A DNA stretch of 64,000 nucleotides, taken from NCBI GenBank assembly GCA_027491735.1, contig JAOZGP010000005.1, positions 1 to 64,000 on the forward strand. The letters are read 5' to 3'. Numbering within the stretch: the stretch's first letter is position 1; each line of letters opens with the position of its first letter. The notes under the pieces are model-generated. The model was given only the letters and a program-made list of their open reading frames with translations, was not told the DNA's origin and searched no databases. Below, one piece after another: positions 51,003 through 60,928 of the stretch. The stretch comes from Thermoproteota archaeon. GTDB lineage: Archaea; Korarchaeota; Korarchaeia; Korarchaeales; Korarchaeaceae. The translations under genes and the position numbers were made by a program.

Positions 51003-51689
51003 ATGTCAAGCAATGCTGAAAAGAGAGTACAGCTAGAGGAGCTGAGGAACAGAATCGTAGAGGAGTACAAGAGGAAGTATCTTGCCATGATAGATTCTCT
51101 AGAATCTGAATCTGCCTCAAACGTGATCTCCATATCCGTTCGCAAGTTCATGGACTCCATGACTGTCAAGAAGCTGGAGTTCAGGGACAACTTCGTGAGG
51201 GACGTGAAGTTCGCCTTGGGAGATGGGGGGAAGCTCACTGAGAGGGACCTTGAGGTGATAGCTGAGGCCTTCGAGAATCAGCTGAGCGACATAATATCTG
51301 CTGCTATAACATCGATACACGAATCCATAGCTGCTTACTACAAGTTTAACTCGGATACAGTCGCTAGAAAGGCTAGGTCGATTCTCAAGGAGATGCTCAA
51401 TGAGATGATCGATCTAAGGCTGAGAATGTCCGAACTTGAGAAGAGAATGATGAGCCTGAAGGGAATGATCCGCCAGAAATACATGGACAAGGACACCATG
51501 TACAAGGTGCTAGCGATACTGGAGGACAAGGGTCCGATGACCGTCACGGATGTGGCCGCAGAGATAAGAAGATCGGAGACTACTGCCAGGAGATACTTGG
51601 ATGTGCTGGTCAACAAACATTACGTGGCCCGGGACAAGAGAAAGAAGCCTTATGTTTACAAATTTGTTAAAGCCCCGTGGACCGTATGA
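51003..51689 (+). CDS. coiled-coil plus C-terminal winged-helix protein
   Basis: long helical region then YKVLAILEDKGPMTVTDVAAEIRRSETTARRYLDVLVNKHYVAR; start approximate. Confidence 0.7.
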   Translation: MSSNAEKRVQLEELRNRIVEEYKRKYLAMIDSLESESASNVISISVRKFMDSMTVKKLEFRDNFVRDVKFALGDGGKLTERDLEVIAEAFENQLSDIISAAITSIHESIAAYYKFNSDTVARKARSILKEMLNEMIDLRLRMSELEKRMMSLKGMIRQKYMDKDTMYKVLAILEDKGPMTVTDVAAEIRRSETTARRYLDVLVNKHYVARDKRKKPYVYKFVKAPWTV

Positions 51690-51931
51690 GAGTCAAAGTA
51701 ATCTCCTCTCCTCTTTGCTTGAGGTGCAATGAGATCGTCCTGAGCATAGTAGAAGTATGCAAAAAGCTCGGATTGGAAGTCGAGGAGATATCTTGCTTCT
51801 CGCTGGATGGGTCTAGATTAATGAACGAGTTGAAGATCGAGTATGTGCCTGCCGTAGTCGTCGCTGGAAGGGTTTACTATCCTAGATCTCCAGATGAAGC
51901 GAGGAAATTGATATGCGAGCTGAAGTCCTGA
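51686..51931 (+). CDS. thioredoxin/glutaredoxin-like small protein (CLRC)
   Basis: VKVISSPLCLRCNEIVLSIVEVCKKLGLEVEEI...IEYVPAVVVAGRVYYPRSPDEARKLI; start approximate. Confidence 0.72.
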   Translation: MRVKVISSPLCLRCNEIVLSIVEVCKKLGLEVEEISCFSLDGSRLMNELKIEYVPAVVVAGRVYYPRSPDEARKLICELKS

Positions 51932-53061
51932 TAGTTGGGGCCGGAATCTCCGGTCTGCTTGTATCATATCTCCTGGCTAGAGAAGGTGTTGACGTGGTTC
52001 AGGTGGACTCCTCTCCAGGACCTGGGAGGAGACCCCACTGCTCTGGAATCCTTGGCATGGACTGCTGGCGCCTTCTTCCCTTCCGTTCGGATGGATGGAG
52101 GCTCAACAATATAAGAGAAGCCACGTTCATATCTCCAAAGGGTAGCTCCAAAACCATCAGAGGGGATATAGCTCTAGTCGTTGATAGAGAGAGAATGGAG
52201 GAGGATCTGGTCTCAGAGGTACTCTCGGAGGGGGTTAAGCTCAGTTTTGGTTCCAAATTTATAGGAGTTTCTGGTAGAAAAGCCTTGATAAAGACACAGT
52301 CAGGCAGAACAGATGTAGGGTTCTTCATAGCAATAGGAGCTGACGGTTCCAGGTCCAAAGTAGCTCACTCAACTCTTGGAGGATATCTTCCCTTGGACTT
52401 TGGGGTGAACATGGCCGTAAGATCAAGGACAGGTGAGAGATATATCGTGAGGCTAAGAAGAGGAAGCTACTTCTCCTGGGTTCATCCGAGAGGAGATATA
52501 ACTTATGTAGGGGCTGTAGGTCCCACTCCCGAGCTTGCTGTAGAGTGGGCGAGGAAGGAGGCTTCCGTAGTTGGTGGAGAGATCATTAAGACAATGTGTC
52601 ATCCAATACCAGCCTCCATACGGAGCAGGTTTTCCTCTAAGAACATCGCCGTCTTAGGAGATGCAGCAGGCCAGGTCAAGCCCTTGAGTCGTGGTGGAGT
52701 TTTCTTCTCTCTCATAGCAGCAATGAATCTGTCCAGGGAAGTTGTCAGGTCGTTGGAGGGAGATCACATAGATCTGACAACCTATGACAGACGCTGGTGG
52801 AAGACTCTGGGTGGAGAGGTTCGCCTTGGGTATGCTGTGAGGTCCTTCCTGGATAACTCCTCTGAGGAGAAGATAGAGAGAATGTTCTCTCTGGTGAACA
52901 TTGAGTCCTTCTCTGAGCTCTTCAATACAGACAAGCAGGTCATCTCTTTGTTGAGATCAGTGAGTCCAGATAAACTCTTTCTGGAGGTTATCTCGAGCCC
53001 CTCAGCAGCTGCTAAGTCGGCTGCCAAGTTTTTAATTCCCTGGCTCGATGTCAAGGGATAA
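51913..53061 (+). CDS. geranylgeranyl reductase-like FAD oxidoreductase
   Basis: EVLIVGAGISGLLVSYLLAREGVDVVQVD; IAVLGDAAGQVKPLSRGGVFFSL. Confidence 0.85.
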   Translation: MRAEVLIVGAGISGLLVSYLLAREGVDVVQVDSSPGPGRRPHCSGILGMDCWRLLPFRSDGWRLNNIREATFISPKGSSKTIRGDIALVVDRERMEEDLVSEVLSEGVKLSFGSKFIGVSGRKALIKTQSGRTDVGFFIAIGADGSRSKVAHSTLGGYLPLDFGVNMAVRSRTGERYIVRLRRGSYFSWVHPRGDITYVGAVGPTPELAVEWARKEASVVGGEIIKTMCHPIPASIRSRFSSKNIAVLGDAAGQVKPLSRGGVFFSLIAAMNLSREVVRSLEGDHIDLTTYDRRWWKTLGGEVRLGYAVRSFLDNSSEEKIERMFSLVNIESFSELFNTDKQVISLLRSVSPDKLFLEVISSPSAAAKSAAKFLIPWLDVKG

Positions 53062-53063
53062 CT

Positions 53064-53681
53064 GTGAATGTGCTGACGAGCGTGGCAGTGGCAGTCCTGA
53101 CGTTCTTCTTGGTTCATAAGGAGAGGAGGAACGCTGTGGTTACAGCTTCCTTGATAAGCACAAATATCCTAGTTTATCTGATATTCTCCGACGGGATAGC
53201 CACCTACAGCTGGTTCATGTACAGGTGGGGCGACTCCTTGGCGAACGTGTTAAATGGGAACCCATGGGTTCTTGTGACTGCCTGCTTTATACATGTAAAC
53301 ATAATACATATCCTCATGAATATGTACGCCCTCTACGTGTTCGGAGAGGTTTTGGAGCCTCATCTCGGCGGATGGAAATTTTTCACGCTCTACATTGTAG
53401 CGGGAGTGGCAGGGAATATCCTTTCAATTCTTTTAGATCCATATTCAACTGGTGTGGGGGCTTCGGGAGCTATATTGGGGCTTTTTGGATATTTGATCGC
53501 TCACGAGTACAAGATGAGCGGAAAGATAAGCTTATCGAGCGCGCTGATAGCGATATTCGTCATAGCAGGTGGTTTCATGCCGGACGTTGACATACTAGCG
53601 CACTTAGGAGGGTTTCTCGCGGGAGTCATCTGTGGCGTGGTGAGCACGAGGAAGGGATTCAGCGGACGTAGCCTTTTATAG
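53064..53681 (+). CDS. rhomboid-family intramembrane protease
   Basis: FIHVNIIHILMNMYALYVFGEVLE; GASGAILGLFGYL; ILAHLGGFLAGVICG. Confidence 0.92.
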   Translation: MNVLTSVAVAVLTFFLVHKERRNAVVTASLISTNILVYLIFSDGIATYSWFMYRWGDSLANVLNGNPWVLVTACFIHVNIIHILMNMYALYVFGEVLEPHLGGWKFFTLYIVAGVAGNILSILLDPYSTGVGASGAILGLFGYLIAHEYKMSGKISLSSALIAIFVIAGGFMPDVDILAHLGGFLAGVICGVVSTRKGFSGRSLL

Positions 53682-53845
53682 ACATGCGTTCGCCTCGGGA
53701 CACATAAACTTCAGCTCCCTCAGGGTTCATCGGGAGCATATCATCGGTCTCGCACCTGTTACTGACAGTCGTGATCGGGCTACACGAGGCTCAACATATT
53801 TATTAAACACGAGGCCAACAATTCCCTCCGGGAGGCCTCCTGGTA

Positions 53846-54673
53846 ATGAACAAACTGGTCTCAATGATGTCGATCTTGGCACTCGCCTTCGTCATGACCT
53901 CCACATCGATCTCAGCTCTGCCCGTTATGGAGGGTCACAAAGCTCCGGAGTTTGTGGTGATAGGATACAACTCCAACAAAACAGCCTATGTGCTCAACAG
54001 TCACATGCTAAGGAACAGGACAGTGATAGTGGTGTTCTTCGCTCACTACTGTCCTCACTGCCGCAGTGAGATGGAGAACCTGATTAAAGCCTGGGATCTA
54101 TATGCCGACAAATCCAGAGACGTTATGATCCTGGTTGGCGTTAGTGGTAGCGCTGAGAGGGACTGGGACCTCTTTAAGGCGAACTGCAGAGAGGGCTGGT
54201 ACTTCGTCCCCGAAAACTACACCTTGGCGGACATGTTCAAGATCGATGCAGTCCCTGCCACCTTCGTTGTGGATGGCAGCTGGACGGTGCAGCTGACTCA
54301 CATAGGTGAGATAGGAATGGGTATGCTTACTCTAGCGATACAGCAGGCCCACAGAGGACCCTGGACTGACATGCCCGTTACTCCGATAGAGAAATTTATT
54401 AAGAAAAATGAAACTAAGAAGACCACAGAGAAAGCAATAAAATCGAACATACCGGAAAACGCTGAGAAGTACTTCCTCATAGGAGCTCTAGGGGCATTCA
54501 TCACAGCGTTAGCCGTGCTCGCGACTAGAAGTTTCTACAGAGGACGTTCTAGAGAGGATAAGCCAGCTGAGAGCGAGGAAATTGTGAGGGGCGGTGTTGA
54601 AGGATCTGAGGAGGCCCAATACCTAGTGGAGGAGGAGAATGAACAGATTATCAACGGGAATCCGGAAGCTTGA
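53846..54673 (+). CDS. secreted membrane-anchored thioredoxin-like (TlpA-like) protein
   Basis: signal peptide; VVVFFAHYCPHCRSEMENLIKAW; C-terminal TM and acidic tail. Confidence 0.85.
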   Translation: MNKLVSMMSILALAFVMTSTSISALPVMEGHKAPEFVVIGYNSNKTAYVLNSHMLRNRTVIVVFFAHYCPHCRSEMENLIKAWDLYADKSRDVMILVGVSGSAERDWDLFKANCREGWYFVPENYTLADMFKIDAVPATFVVDGSWTVQLTHIGEIGMGMLTLAIQQAHRGPWTDMPVTPIEKFIKKNETKKTTEKAIKSNIPENAEKYFLIGALGAFITALAVLATRSFYRGRSREDKPAESEEIVRGGVEGSEEAQYLVEEENEQIINGNPEA

Positions 54674-55421
54674 TGACATGTTGGAGGGAGGGATTCCTTC
54701 AGGTTTTTTCGTTGCTCTTACCGGAGAACCCGGAACAGGAAAATCGATAACATGTCAACATTTCGCCTGGAGTGGTGTGCTTGAGGAGGACAAGGTGATA
54801 TACGTCACCACTGAGGAGTCCAAGGAGTCAGTTTTAAGCCAAGCCTCTCAGTTCGGAATGGATCTGAGGGGAGCAGTTGAGGAAGGGAAGGCTATCGTAA
54901 TAGATGCTCTCCTAGGAGGAGATAAGTGGAGTCTGTCGTCGCTTGACCCAGAGGACATGGTCGAGAAAGTGCTGGAGGCCAAGAGGGAGTTGGGATATGG
55001 AAGAGGTCGACTAATAATAGATTCTCTAAGCGCTTTCTGGCTTGATAAACCAGCCATGGCCAGGAAGTACAGTTATTACATAAAAAAAGTCTTTCATAAG
55101 TGGGACCTTACGATAATGGTCACGTCCCAGTACGCCATAACAACTTCAGAGGCCTTTGGTTTTGGTGTGGAGCACGTCGCCGATGGGATAATCCGGTTCA
55201 GAAGGTCTGTGAGGGGAGGAGTCCTGAGGCGGTACCTTATGGTAGAAAAGATGAGACAGACAAATCATGATCTGAGGATGTACTTAATAAAAATAGTTCC
55301 CAATAAGGGAATAGAGCTCGAAGGTCCTGTTTCCTTTACCAGAGAGGATCTCGCTCTGCCCTATGGGGTAACCGAGAGGATAATAAGGTCCAAGATCAAG
55401 AAGGAAAGGGAAACTCCTTGA
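54639..55421 (+). CDS. KaiC-like RecA-superfamily ATPase
   Basis: GIRKLDDMLEGGIPSGFFVALTGEPGTGKSITCQHF; RLIIDSLSAFWL. Confidence 0.9.
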   Translation: MNRLSTGIRKLDDMLEGGIPSGFFVALTGEPGTGKSITCQHFAWSGVLEEDKVIYVTTEESKESVLSQASQFGMDLRGAVEEGKAIVIDALLGGDKWSLSSLDPEDMVEKVLEAKRELGYGRGRLIIDSLSAFWLDKPAMARKYSYYIKKVFHKWDLTIMVTSQYAITTSEAFGFGVEHVADGIIRFRRSVRGGVLRRYLMVEKMRQTNHDLRMYLIKIVPNKGIELEGPVSFTREDLALPYGVTERIIRSKIKKERETP

Positions 55422-56296
55422 TCTCCTGCGCTGATCTCAGGGCCCACTTCAGCAGATCTGAGGTGATAGAAGAGAGCTTCAAGTTCCTAAAGGGGAGATG
55501 GATCGCTGCCACTCTACAGCTCGATGATGAGGTGGTGTTCAGGAGGTACATCGATGGAGCTCCTATGAGAGCCGAAACAGAGAAGCAACTAGCTGATCTC
55601 CTAGAGAACTTAAGATGTGTCAGAACTCTGTACGGATCAATAGAGATCTACAAGGTAGTGAGGAGGAGGGAGGATCTCTTCGATCCGGAGAACATAATCT
55701 CGTGCATGCCTGTCTGGGACATAGACAGCTCGATCGAGTACTGGGAAGTTACCAAGGAGGCCGCTCGCCTTATCCTCAAAAAACTGGATGAATTTGGGGT
55801 TAAAAACTCAAAGTTTGTTCTGTGGAGCGGCAATGGGGCTCATGTACACCTGAATCACAGGTCCATCTCTGATAGGGTTCTCGAGAAACATTCTCCTTTG
55901 GACACAGCTTGGAGCATCGTGGAACTGATACGGATTAAAGCTCAGAAAGACCTCAGGGAACTTATTTCTGAACACAGATCAAAAAAATTGGATATTTGTA
56001 ATGAGATAATGCCTAGGAGAGTCTTCACAGCTCCTCTCTCCATACACAGAAAGCTCGAAGTCGTGACCGTGCCGCTCTCCCCGGAAGACCTGGAGGAGTT
56101 CTCCATCGAGTGGACGGATCCCGGCTCCTTTAAATACTCAAAGGATTGGAATAATTTCTTTGAGGGAGAAGCTGATGATCTCGCTCTCGAGGCACTTAGG
56201 AGGGTTGGTGGATATCCTGCTCCGTCAAGAAAAAGGGTGAGGATGACGAGACCTCTAGAGGATATGATCAGGAGAGCATTAAGGAACACAACCTAA
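55418..56296 (+). CDS. archaeo-eukaryotic primase (PriS/AEP)-like protein
   Basis: PVWDIDSSIEYW (DxD), LWSGNGAHVHL (SxH), RRVFTAPLSIHRKLEVVTVPLSPEDL. Confidence 0.72.
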   Translation: MISCADLRAHFSRSEVIEESFKFLKGRWIAATLQLDDEVVFRRYIDGAPMRAETEKQLADLLENLRCVRTLYGSIEIYKVVRRREDLFDPENIISCMPVWDIDSSIEYWEVTKEAARLILKKLDEFGVKNSKFVLWSGNGAHVHLNHRSISDRVLEKHSPLDTAWSIVELIRIKAQKDLRELISEHRSKKLDICNEIMPRRVFTAPLSIHRKLEVVTVPLSPEDLEEFSIEWTDPGSFKYSKDWNNFFEGEADDLALEALRRVGGYPAPSRKRVRMTRPLEDMIRRALRNTT

Positions 56297-57909
56297 AGCC
56301 TACTCTTGAGTTCTCTCTCTATCTCGGCGATTCTGGACTTCATGTCTCTTAGCCTTTTGACGATCTCCGTTAAAACCTCCTTACTACTATCCGAAGCCAC
56401 CTCTGTGCTCCTGACAAGCTCGAGGTACTCCCTCAACTCTTCTTCGAGGTTAGGAGGAATCTCCACGCCCATGGATTTTAACTTCTCCAGAGCTTGATGC
56501 ATTCTCTCCAACCTATCCCTCAAGCTTTCCCTGACTTGTATGAATGAATCCATGGTGAAGGCATAGCTCAGTTTGTTGTTCGGAAGAGGTATGACCTCTC
56601 CCGACTTCACAAGCCTGCTGATGACAAGCCTTCTCCACTTAGGAGGTATCTTGATGAGCTCATCAACACTCACAGTTTTTCTTTTCTGCAGCTCTGCGAG
56701 CACATACTTCTCCCATATGGGAATGAACTTGCGAGACTCAAGCATCATTTCTCTCAGAGACTCCAAAGATCTTCTAGCCTCATATAACCTTCTGAAAGCT
56801 GCTCTTCCAGCATCTATTCTGGAAAGTTCTCTACTAATAGCTAAGCTCTTCAACGAATTGAAGAGCTTGGACACATCGGGATCCTCATATGCTAAGAGCT
56901 CTGCTAAGGGAAACCCTGTTTTCTTCATGTCGTTAAAGAACTCTATTACCGTGCTCGCTATCTCATACTCCTCTAGTTTTTTGAAGAATTCATCTATTTC
57001 CTCAGAGCGCTCGATCTTCACCTCCCCTTTAAGCGAGGGGATTAAAGTGCTGTTTATGTATCTTACATACTCAGAGAAAATTAATGTATTAAATATATCA
57101 TCTAATTCTAATATTATCGAACTTTCGAGTTCATTCACCGACAAGCCGCTGAGGATCTCCCTCAGGTCCTCAAGTTTTTCCTCTACAGCTCTCATCTCCG
57201 AGAGGAGACCCTTCAGCTCCTCAATGCCTCTGCTCAAACACTCTTTACTGTTCCTACATTCCTTAAGGAGGTCTCTCCTGATCCTTGAGGAAAACTCATT
57301 TATCAAATTATCTATCGGCAAGATTCCCTCGGACAGGGATTTCAGATCCTCTATCTTCTTTATACACATAGAAGTAAGCTTCTCAACCTCTTCCTTGAGT
57401 CTCTCAACATCACCTTTCTCCGAGAGGATTTCAGATATCTTCTTCTCTATTAGTCTCATTTTCTCCTCTATCTGAGAATATTTTTCCTTGGAGATGGTAT
57501 CCGATAGGTTCTCCACATCAGAGAGAAACTTCTCAGCTCCCGGAACAACCGAATCTAGATCTATCGAGGATATCATAGCAAAATTCCTTATCTTAACTGC
57601 TTTAGATCTAAGTTCACTGCTATCAGCAAGATCTGAGGCTATGATCTCACGGGGATCCCTTCCTCGAATTAGCTGACGGACTACCTCTTCAACGTCCTGA
57701 GGACGAAAAACTCTATCATCTATGACAACAGAGGGCAACTCATCCACGCCGTACCTCATTGCCATGAGAGCGACTTCAGGACTATCCACTCTAAATATCC
57801 CTACATCGCACTCATATCTCCTCCTTAAAACACTTTTCAGTTCCTTGAAGGCTTTCTCTACCCATAGCGAGTAGTCATCGTCTGAGGTAAAGACGAGAAC
57901 TCGTGTCAT
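56293..57909 (-). CDS. thioredoxin-fold / long coiled-coil / winged-helix-like protein
   Basis: N-term RVLVFTSDDDY...VDELPSVVIDDRVFRPQDVEEVVRQLI without CxxC; coiled coil; VLAELQKRKTVSVDELIKIPPKWRRLVISRLVKSGEVIPL. Confidence 0.55.
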   Translation of the reverse strand: MTRVLVFTSDDDYSLWVEKAFKELKSVLRRRYECDVGIFRVDSPEVALMAMRYGVDELPSVVIDDRVFRPQDVEEVVRQLIRGRDPREIIASDLADSSELRSKAVKIRNFAMISSIDLDSVVPGAEKFLSDVENLSDTISKEKYSQIEEKMRLIEKKISEILSEKGDVERLKEEVEKLTSMCIKKIEDLKSLSEGILPIDNLINEFSSRIRRDLLKECRNSKECLSRGIEELKGLLSEMRAVEEKLEDLREILSGLSVNELESSIILELDDIFNTLIFSEYVRYINSTLIPSLKGEVKIERSEEIDEFFKKLEEYEIASTVIEFFNDMKKTGFPLAELLAYEDPDVSKLFNSLKSLAISRELSRIDAGRAAFRRLYEARRSLESLREMMLESRKFIPIWEKYVLAELQKRKTVSVDELIKIPPKWRRLVISRLVKSGEVIPLPNNKLSYAFTMDSFIQVRESLRDRLERMHQALEKLKSMGVEIPPNLEEELREYLELVRSTEVASDSSKEVLTEIVKRLRDMKSRIAEIERELKSRL

Positions 57910-57997
57910 CCATGAAAGGACCGAAAATTATCCTTTAAATGTTTACATCCTCTATCTTGTCCAAGTCAGCACGACAACATTTTTACGATTCTGCCGA

Positions 57998-59824
57998 TCA
58001 ACTCCCAACAACAATCCCGCTCTTTTCAGTTAATACATCGATCTTCCCTCCGAGCATGTCGTGTCTGGTCGGAATCATATCGTCTCTCACGAAGTCCGGA
58101 AGAAGCCTCCTGTAGGTAGCCCTCCTGAACCTATAATCCCCCAGTACGAATATCCCTCTATCCTCCTCACGCCTTATAACCCTCCCAATAGCCTGTGAAA
58201 CTCTTCTGAGGGCGGGAACCACATAGGAAAGATATCGTCCTCTCCTGATCCCATAAAGCCTCTGATAGTAGTCGATGTACAGCCTAGTTCTCATGGTGAG
58301 TCTGTCAAACGGTATTCCCACTATAAAGGCTCCCAACAGCTCCTCTCCGGGGAAGTCAGCTCCCTCAGCAAATCTCCCACCCGTGGTCGCTAGGAGGACA
58401 CCCCTTCCTTCACCTCTAGCCTTCATTTTAAACTCGTTCAGCAGGCCTCTAGCCACATCTCCCTCCATTCCCTTTTTCTCTTCGAAAACTCTGACTCCTA
58501 ATTCATCACAGAACTCCTTTACAGGACCTGATATCTCGCTTTGAATTCGATAACTTGCATAGAAGACAGCTACATTACCTTTCACGCGCTCTATGAACGA
58601 ACATATGGCTTTGCAGTATCTGCTTCTCATCATGCTCGATAGCTCCTCTCCTCTGGTGGTTACATCGGTTAACACAAACGAGATCACATTCTCTCTCCTG
58701 ACGAAGGATTCCCTTACTATTTCAGAACATCTATTCACTCCGACGACCTCAGAGAAGGCATCTACGGGCTTCAGGGTGCCGGACATGAAGACGACCTTGC
58801 GGAAGCTCGGCCAGAACTCCTTTAAGACCTCAGAACATCTCATGTCAGCTAGATTGAGGGAAAACCTTCCATTCTCTCTGGACATCAGATCGTAAACCCC
58901 AAGCACGTTCCTTAGCTCGAGGGTTTTGGTGAAGAAGGATGCCATATGTCGCAGGTGAGATCTAGGGCTTTTCCCTTGGGCCAGCTTTCTCTCTAGGATC
59001 TTATTTCCAAACTTATAAATTATCCTGAGGTCCTCAACTGAGATTCCGGACCTCGTGAGAAGATCTTCAGGATCATACACGTTGTCCTCGCCAGAGAGGG
59101 ATCTATTAAGAGCCTCCATGTTCTTCTTCAGTGATATTAAAGAGACCAGAATATCTGGAGGGAAGTCGGGAAGACTTCTTGCCTCTTTTATACATCCCTC
59201 AACCGCTCCGAGGGTCAAACAATCGCTATTAAGGTTTGGAATAACTTTCTGGAGATTATGGGCCTCATCCACCACTAGAAAACTCCTTCTAAATGGCAGG
59301 AGTCTCCTGATAACCCATCCAACTGGGGAGAAAATATAGTTATAGCTCATGGATACCAGGTCAGCTTGTTTAAGCATCCTCAACTGGAGAAAGTAGGGAC
59401 ATACCTCCCAACGTCTTCCTATCTTAATGATCTCGGAGAACAACAGCGGTTCATCCAGAAGGTCAAGCTCGCGACGATCGAGCCTTCTGTAATAGGGGCA
59501 TCTTTTCCGATACATCGAGCAGAAATTGTTCACGGATTCGTAATCCCTTATTCCCCTGGTTCTAGCCGCGAGGCACATATCCCTCTTACCTCTAAACGAC
59601 AGACCGAATACGTCAACGTTGAATCTCCTCTTTACGACCTTAAGCTCCTCCACGGGTCTATCCGTCTCATTACCCGTCCTCACAGACCAGAGTATGTGGC
59701 ATCCCTCCTCCATGGCCAGAGGCAGCAGAACCGACAGAACGGCTATGGTCTTTCCGAAGCCTGTGGGAGCATGCAGGCAGATGAAACTGCTTCTTCTGAG
59801 TTCATGTTCTAGATGATCAATCAA
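57998..59824 (-). CDS. XPD/Rad3-like superfamily 2 helicase
   Basis: LHAPTGFGKTIAVLSVLLPLA; LVVDEAHNL; ATTGGRFAEGADFPGE; RRVSQAIGRVIRREED; Cys residues consistent with an FeS domain. Confidence 0.9.
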   Translation of the reverse strand: MIDHLEHELRRSSFICLHAPTGFGKTIAVLSVLLPLAMEEGCHILWSVRTGNETDRPVEELKVVKRRFNVDVFGLSFRGKRDMCLAARTRGIRDYESVNNFCSMYRKRCPYYRRLDRRELDLLDEPLLFSEIIKIGRRWEVCPYFLQLRMLKQADLVSMSYNYIFSPVGWVIRRLLPFRRSFLVVDEAHNLQKVIPNLNSDCLTLGAVEGCIKEARSLPDFPPDILVSLISLKKNMEALNRSLSGEDNVYDPEDLLTRSGISVEDLRIIYKFGNKILERKLAQGKSPRSHLRHMASFFTKTLELRNVLGVYDLMSRENGRFSLNLADMRCSEVLKEFWPSFRKVVFMSGTLKPVDAFSEVVGVNRCSEIVRESFVRRENVISFVLTDVTTRGEELSSMMRSRYCKAICSFIERVKGNVAVFYASYRIQSEISGPVKEFCDELGVRVFEEKKGMEGDVARGLLNEFKMKARGEGRGVLLATTGGRFAEGADFPGEELLGAFIVGIPFDRLTMRTRLYIDYYQRLYGIRRGRYLSYVVPALRRVSQAIGRVIRREEDRGIFVLGDYRFRRATYRRLLPDFVRDDMIPTRHDMLGGKIDVLTEKSGIVVGS

Positions 59825-59938
59825 CTCGTTTTGTCCAGTTCTTGGGGTGTATGGGAATAGTCTTTCTATGTTATCACTCCGTCAAGATCCCAACAGAATA
59901 AGTTTTTAGCATTATTCACCTCAGTCCTCGGATTCAAA

Positions 59939-60928
59939 TTGGTGATCCTGAGGTCCATCTCACTTCACATATCCAAGCCCTCTGATCTGAATGGGTCTCT
60001 CCTCAACAGATTCTTGGAGCTCTCAGAGTCACTGGGTGATGTGTGGACTAGAAGAGCTGTTCTCCCGGAGGGAGTTCGTGAGGAGACCATAACGGGTCTG
60101 ATAGACATGCTGAACCAGGTCGATCTGATAGCAGTTCCTTTTAACAAACCTTCACCATTCATGATGAAGCTTCTTGAGGACCCCAAGATCTTCACCTCGC
60201 TTCCTCTGATGGAGAAATCAGCAGATTTCGTCTGTGAGATCAGCAAGAATCTAGGAGAAAGAGCTTGCGCACAACTGGGTTTCTTTCATGGGAGCAGACC
60301 CATGACCCCCTACTTTCCCATAACCAGGTCAACTCGAACGGGTTTTTCCTCCTGCATGAGGGTGATACCAGATCTGATCAGCTCTGAGAATCCAGTGGAG
60401 AGGTTCTGGAAGATCTCCAGGGAGATCAACGACCTTCTCATTGAGGCATCCACTGAACACTCCATTCCCTTTCTCGGGATCGATCTCTCGATCTCTCCGT
60501 GGATGGAGGAGAGCTGTGTGGACCTCATGAAAGCCATGTTCGGAGTGATCATTGGGGAACCGGGAACGATCTCAGCGATCTGGAACATGAACAGACTTCT
60601 AGGTAAGGTGTCCAAGAAGGTCAGATCTATTGGATTTAATGAGTTGATGCTTCCCTACGCGGAGGATAACGGCCTCATGAAGCTGGCCAGAGAGAGTCGT
60701 CTGAGAGCGAGAGATCTCGTATCCATAATCTCTGTTTGCGTGGCGGGCTTTGACATGGCTGTCATACCACGAGACCTGGAGGTAATCCGAGCTCTGTTGA
60801 GGGATGCTCAAGCGATAGCCGTGAAAAAGAGAAGGAGCGTCGGAGTTCGTGTCATACCTACTGAGGCTCAGATCGGGGAGGAGGTCAAACTTGAGGGATT
60901 CACAACAGTACCGGTGATGTCCCCGTGA
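59939..60928 (+). CDS. DUF711/UPF0210-like protein
   Basis: FHGSRPMTPYFPITRS; FLGIDLSISPWMEESCVDLM; GFNELMLPYAEDNGLMKLA; GFDMAVIP. Confidence 0.78.
   Translation: MVILRSISLHISKPSDLNGSLLNRFLELSESLGDVWTRRAVLPEGVREETITGLIDMLNQVDLIAVPFNKPSPFMMKLLEDPKIFTSLPLMEKSADFVCEISKNLGERACAQLGFFHGSRPMTPYFPITRSTRTGFSSCMRVIPDLISSENPVERFWKISREINDLLIEASTEHSIPFLGIDLSISPWMEESCVDLMKAMFGVIIGEPGTISAIWNMNRLLGKVSKKVRSIGFNELMLPYAEDNGLMKLARESRLRARDLVSIISVCVAGFDMAVIPRDLEVIRALLRDAQAIAVKKRRSVGVRVIPTEAQIGEEVKLEGFTTVPVMSP

Noticed and set aside
53690-53845. Intergenic GATGA/CTGA motifs suggestive of another C/D sRNA
   Set aside because: C-box consensus broken on both strands and no k-turn stem
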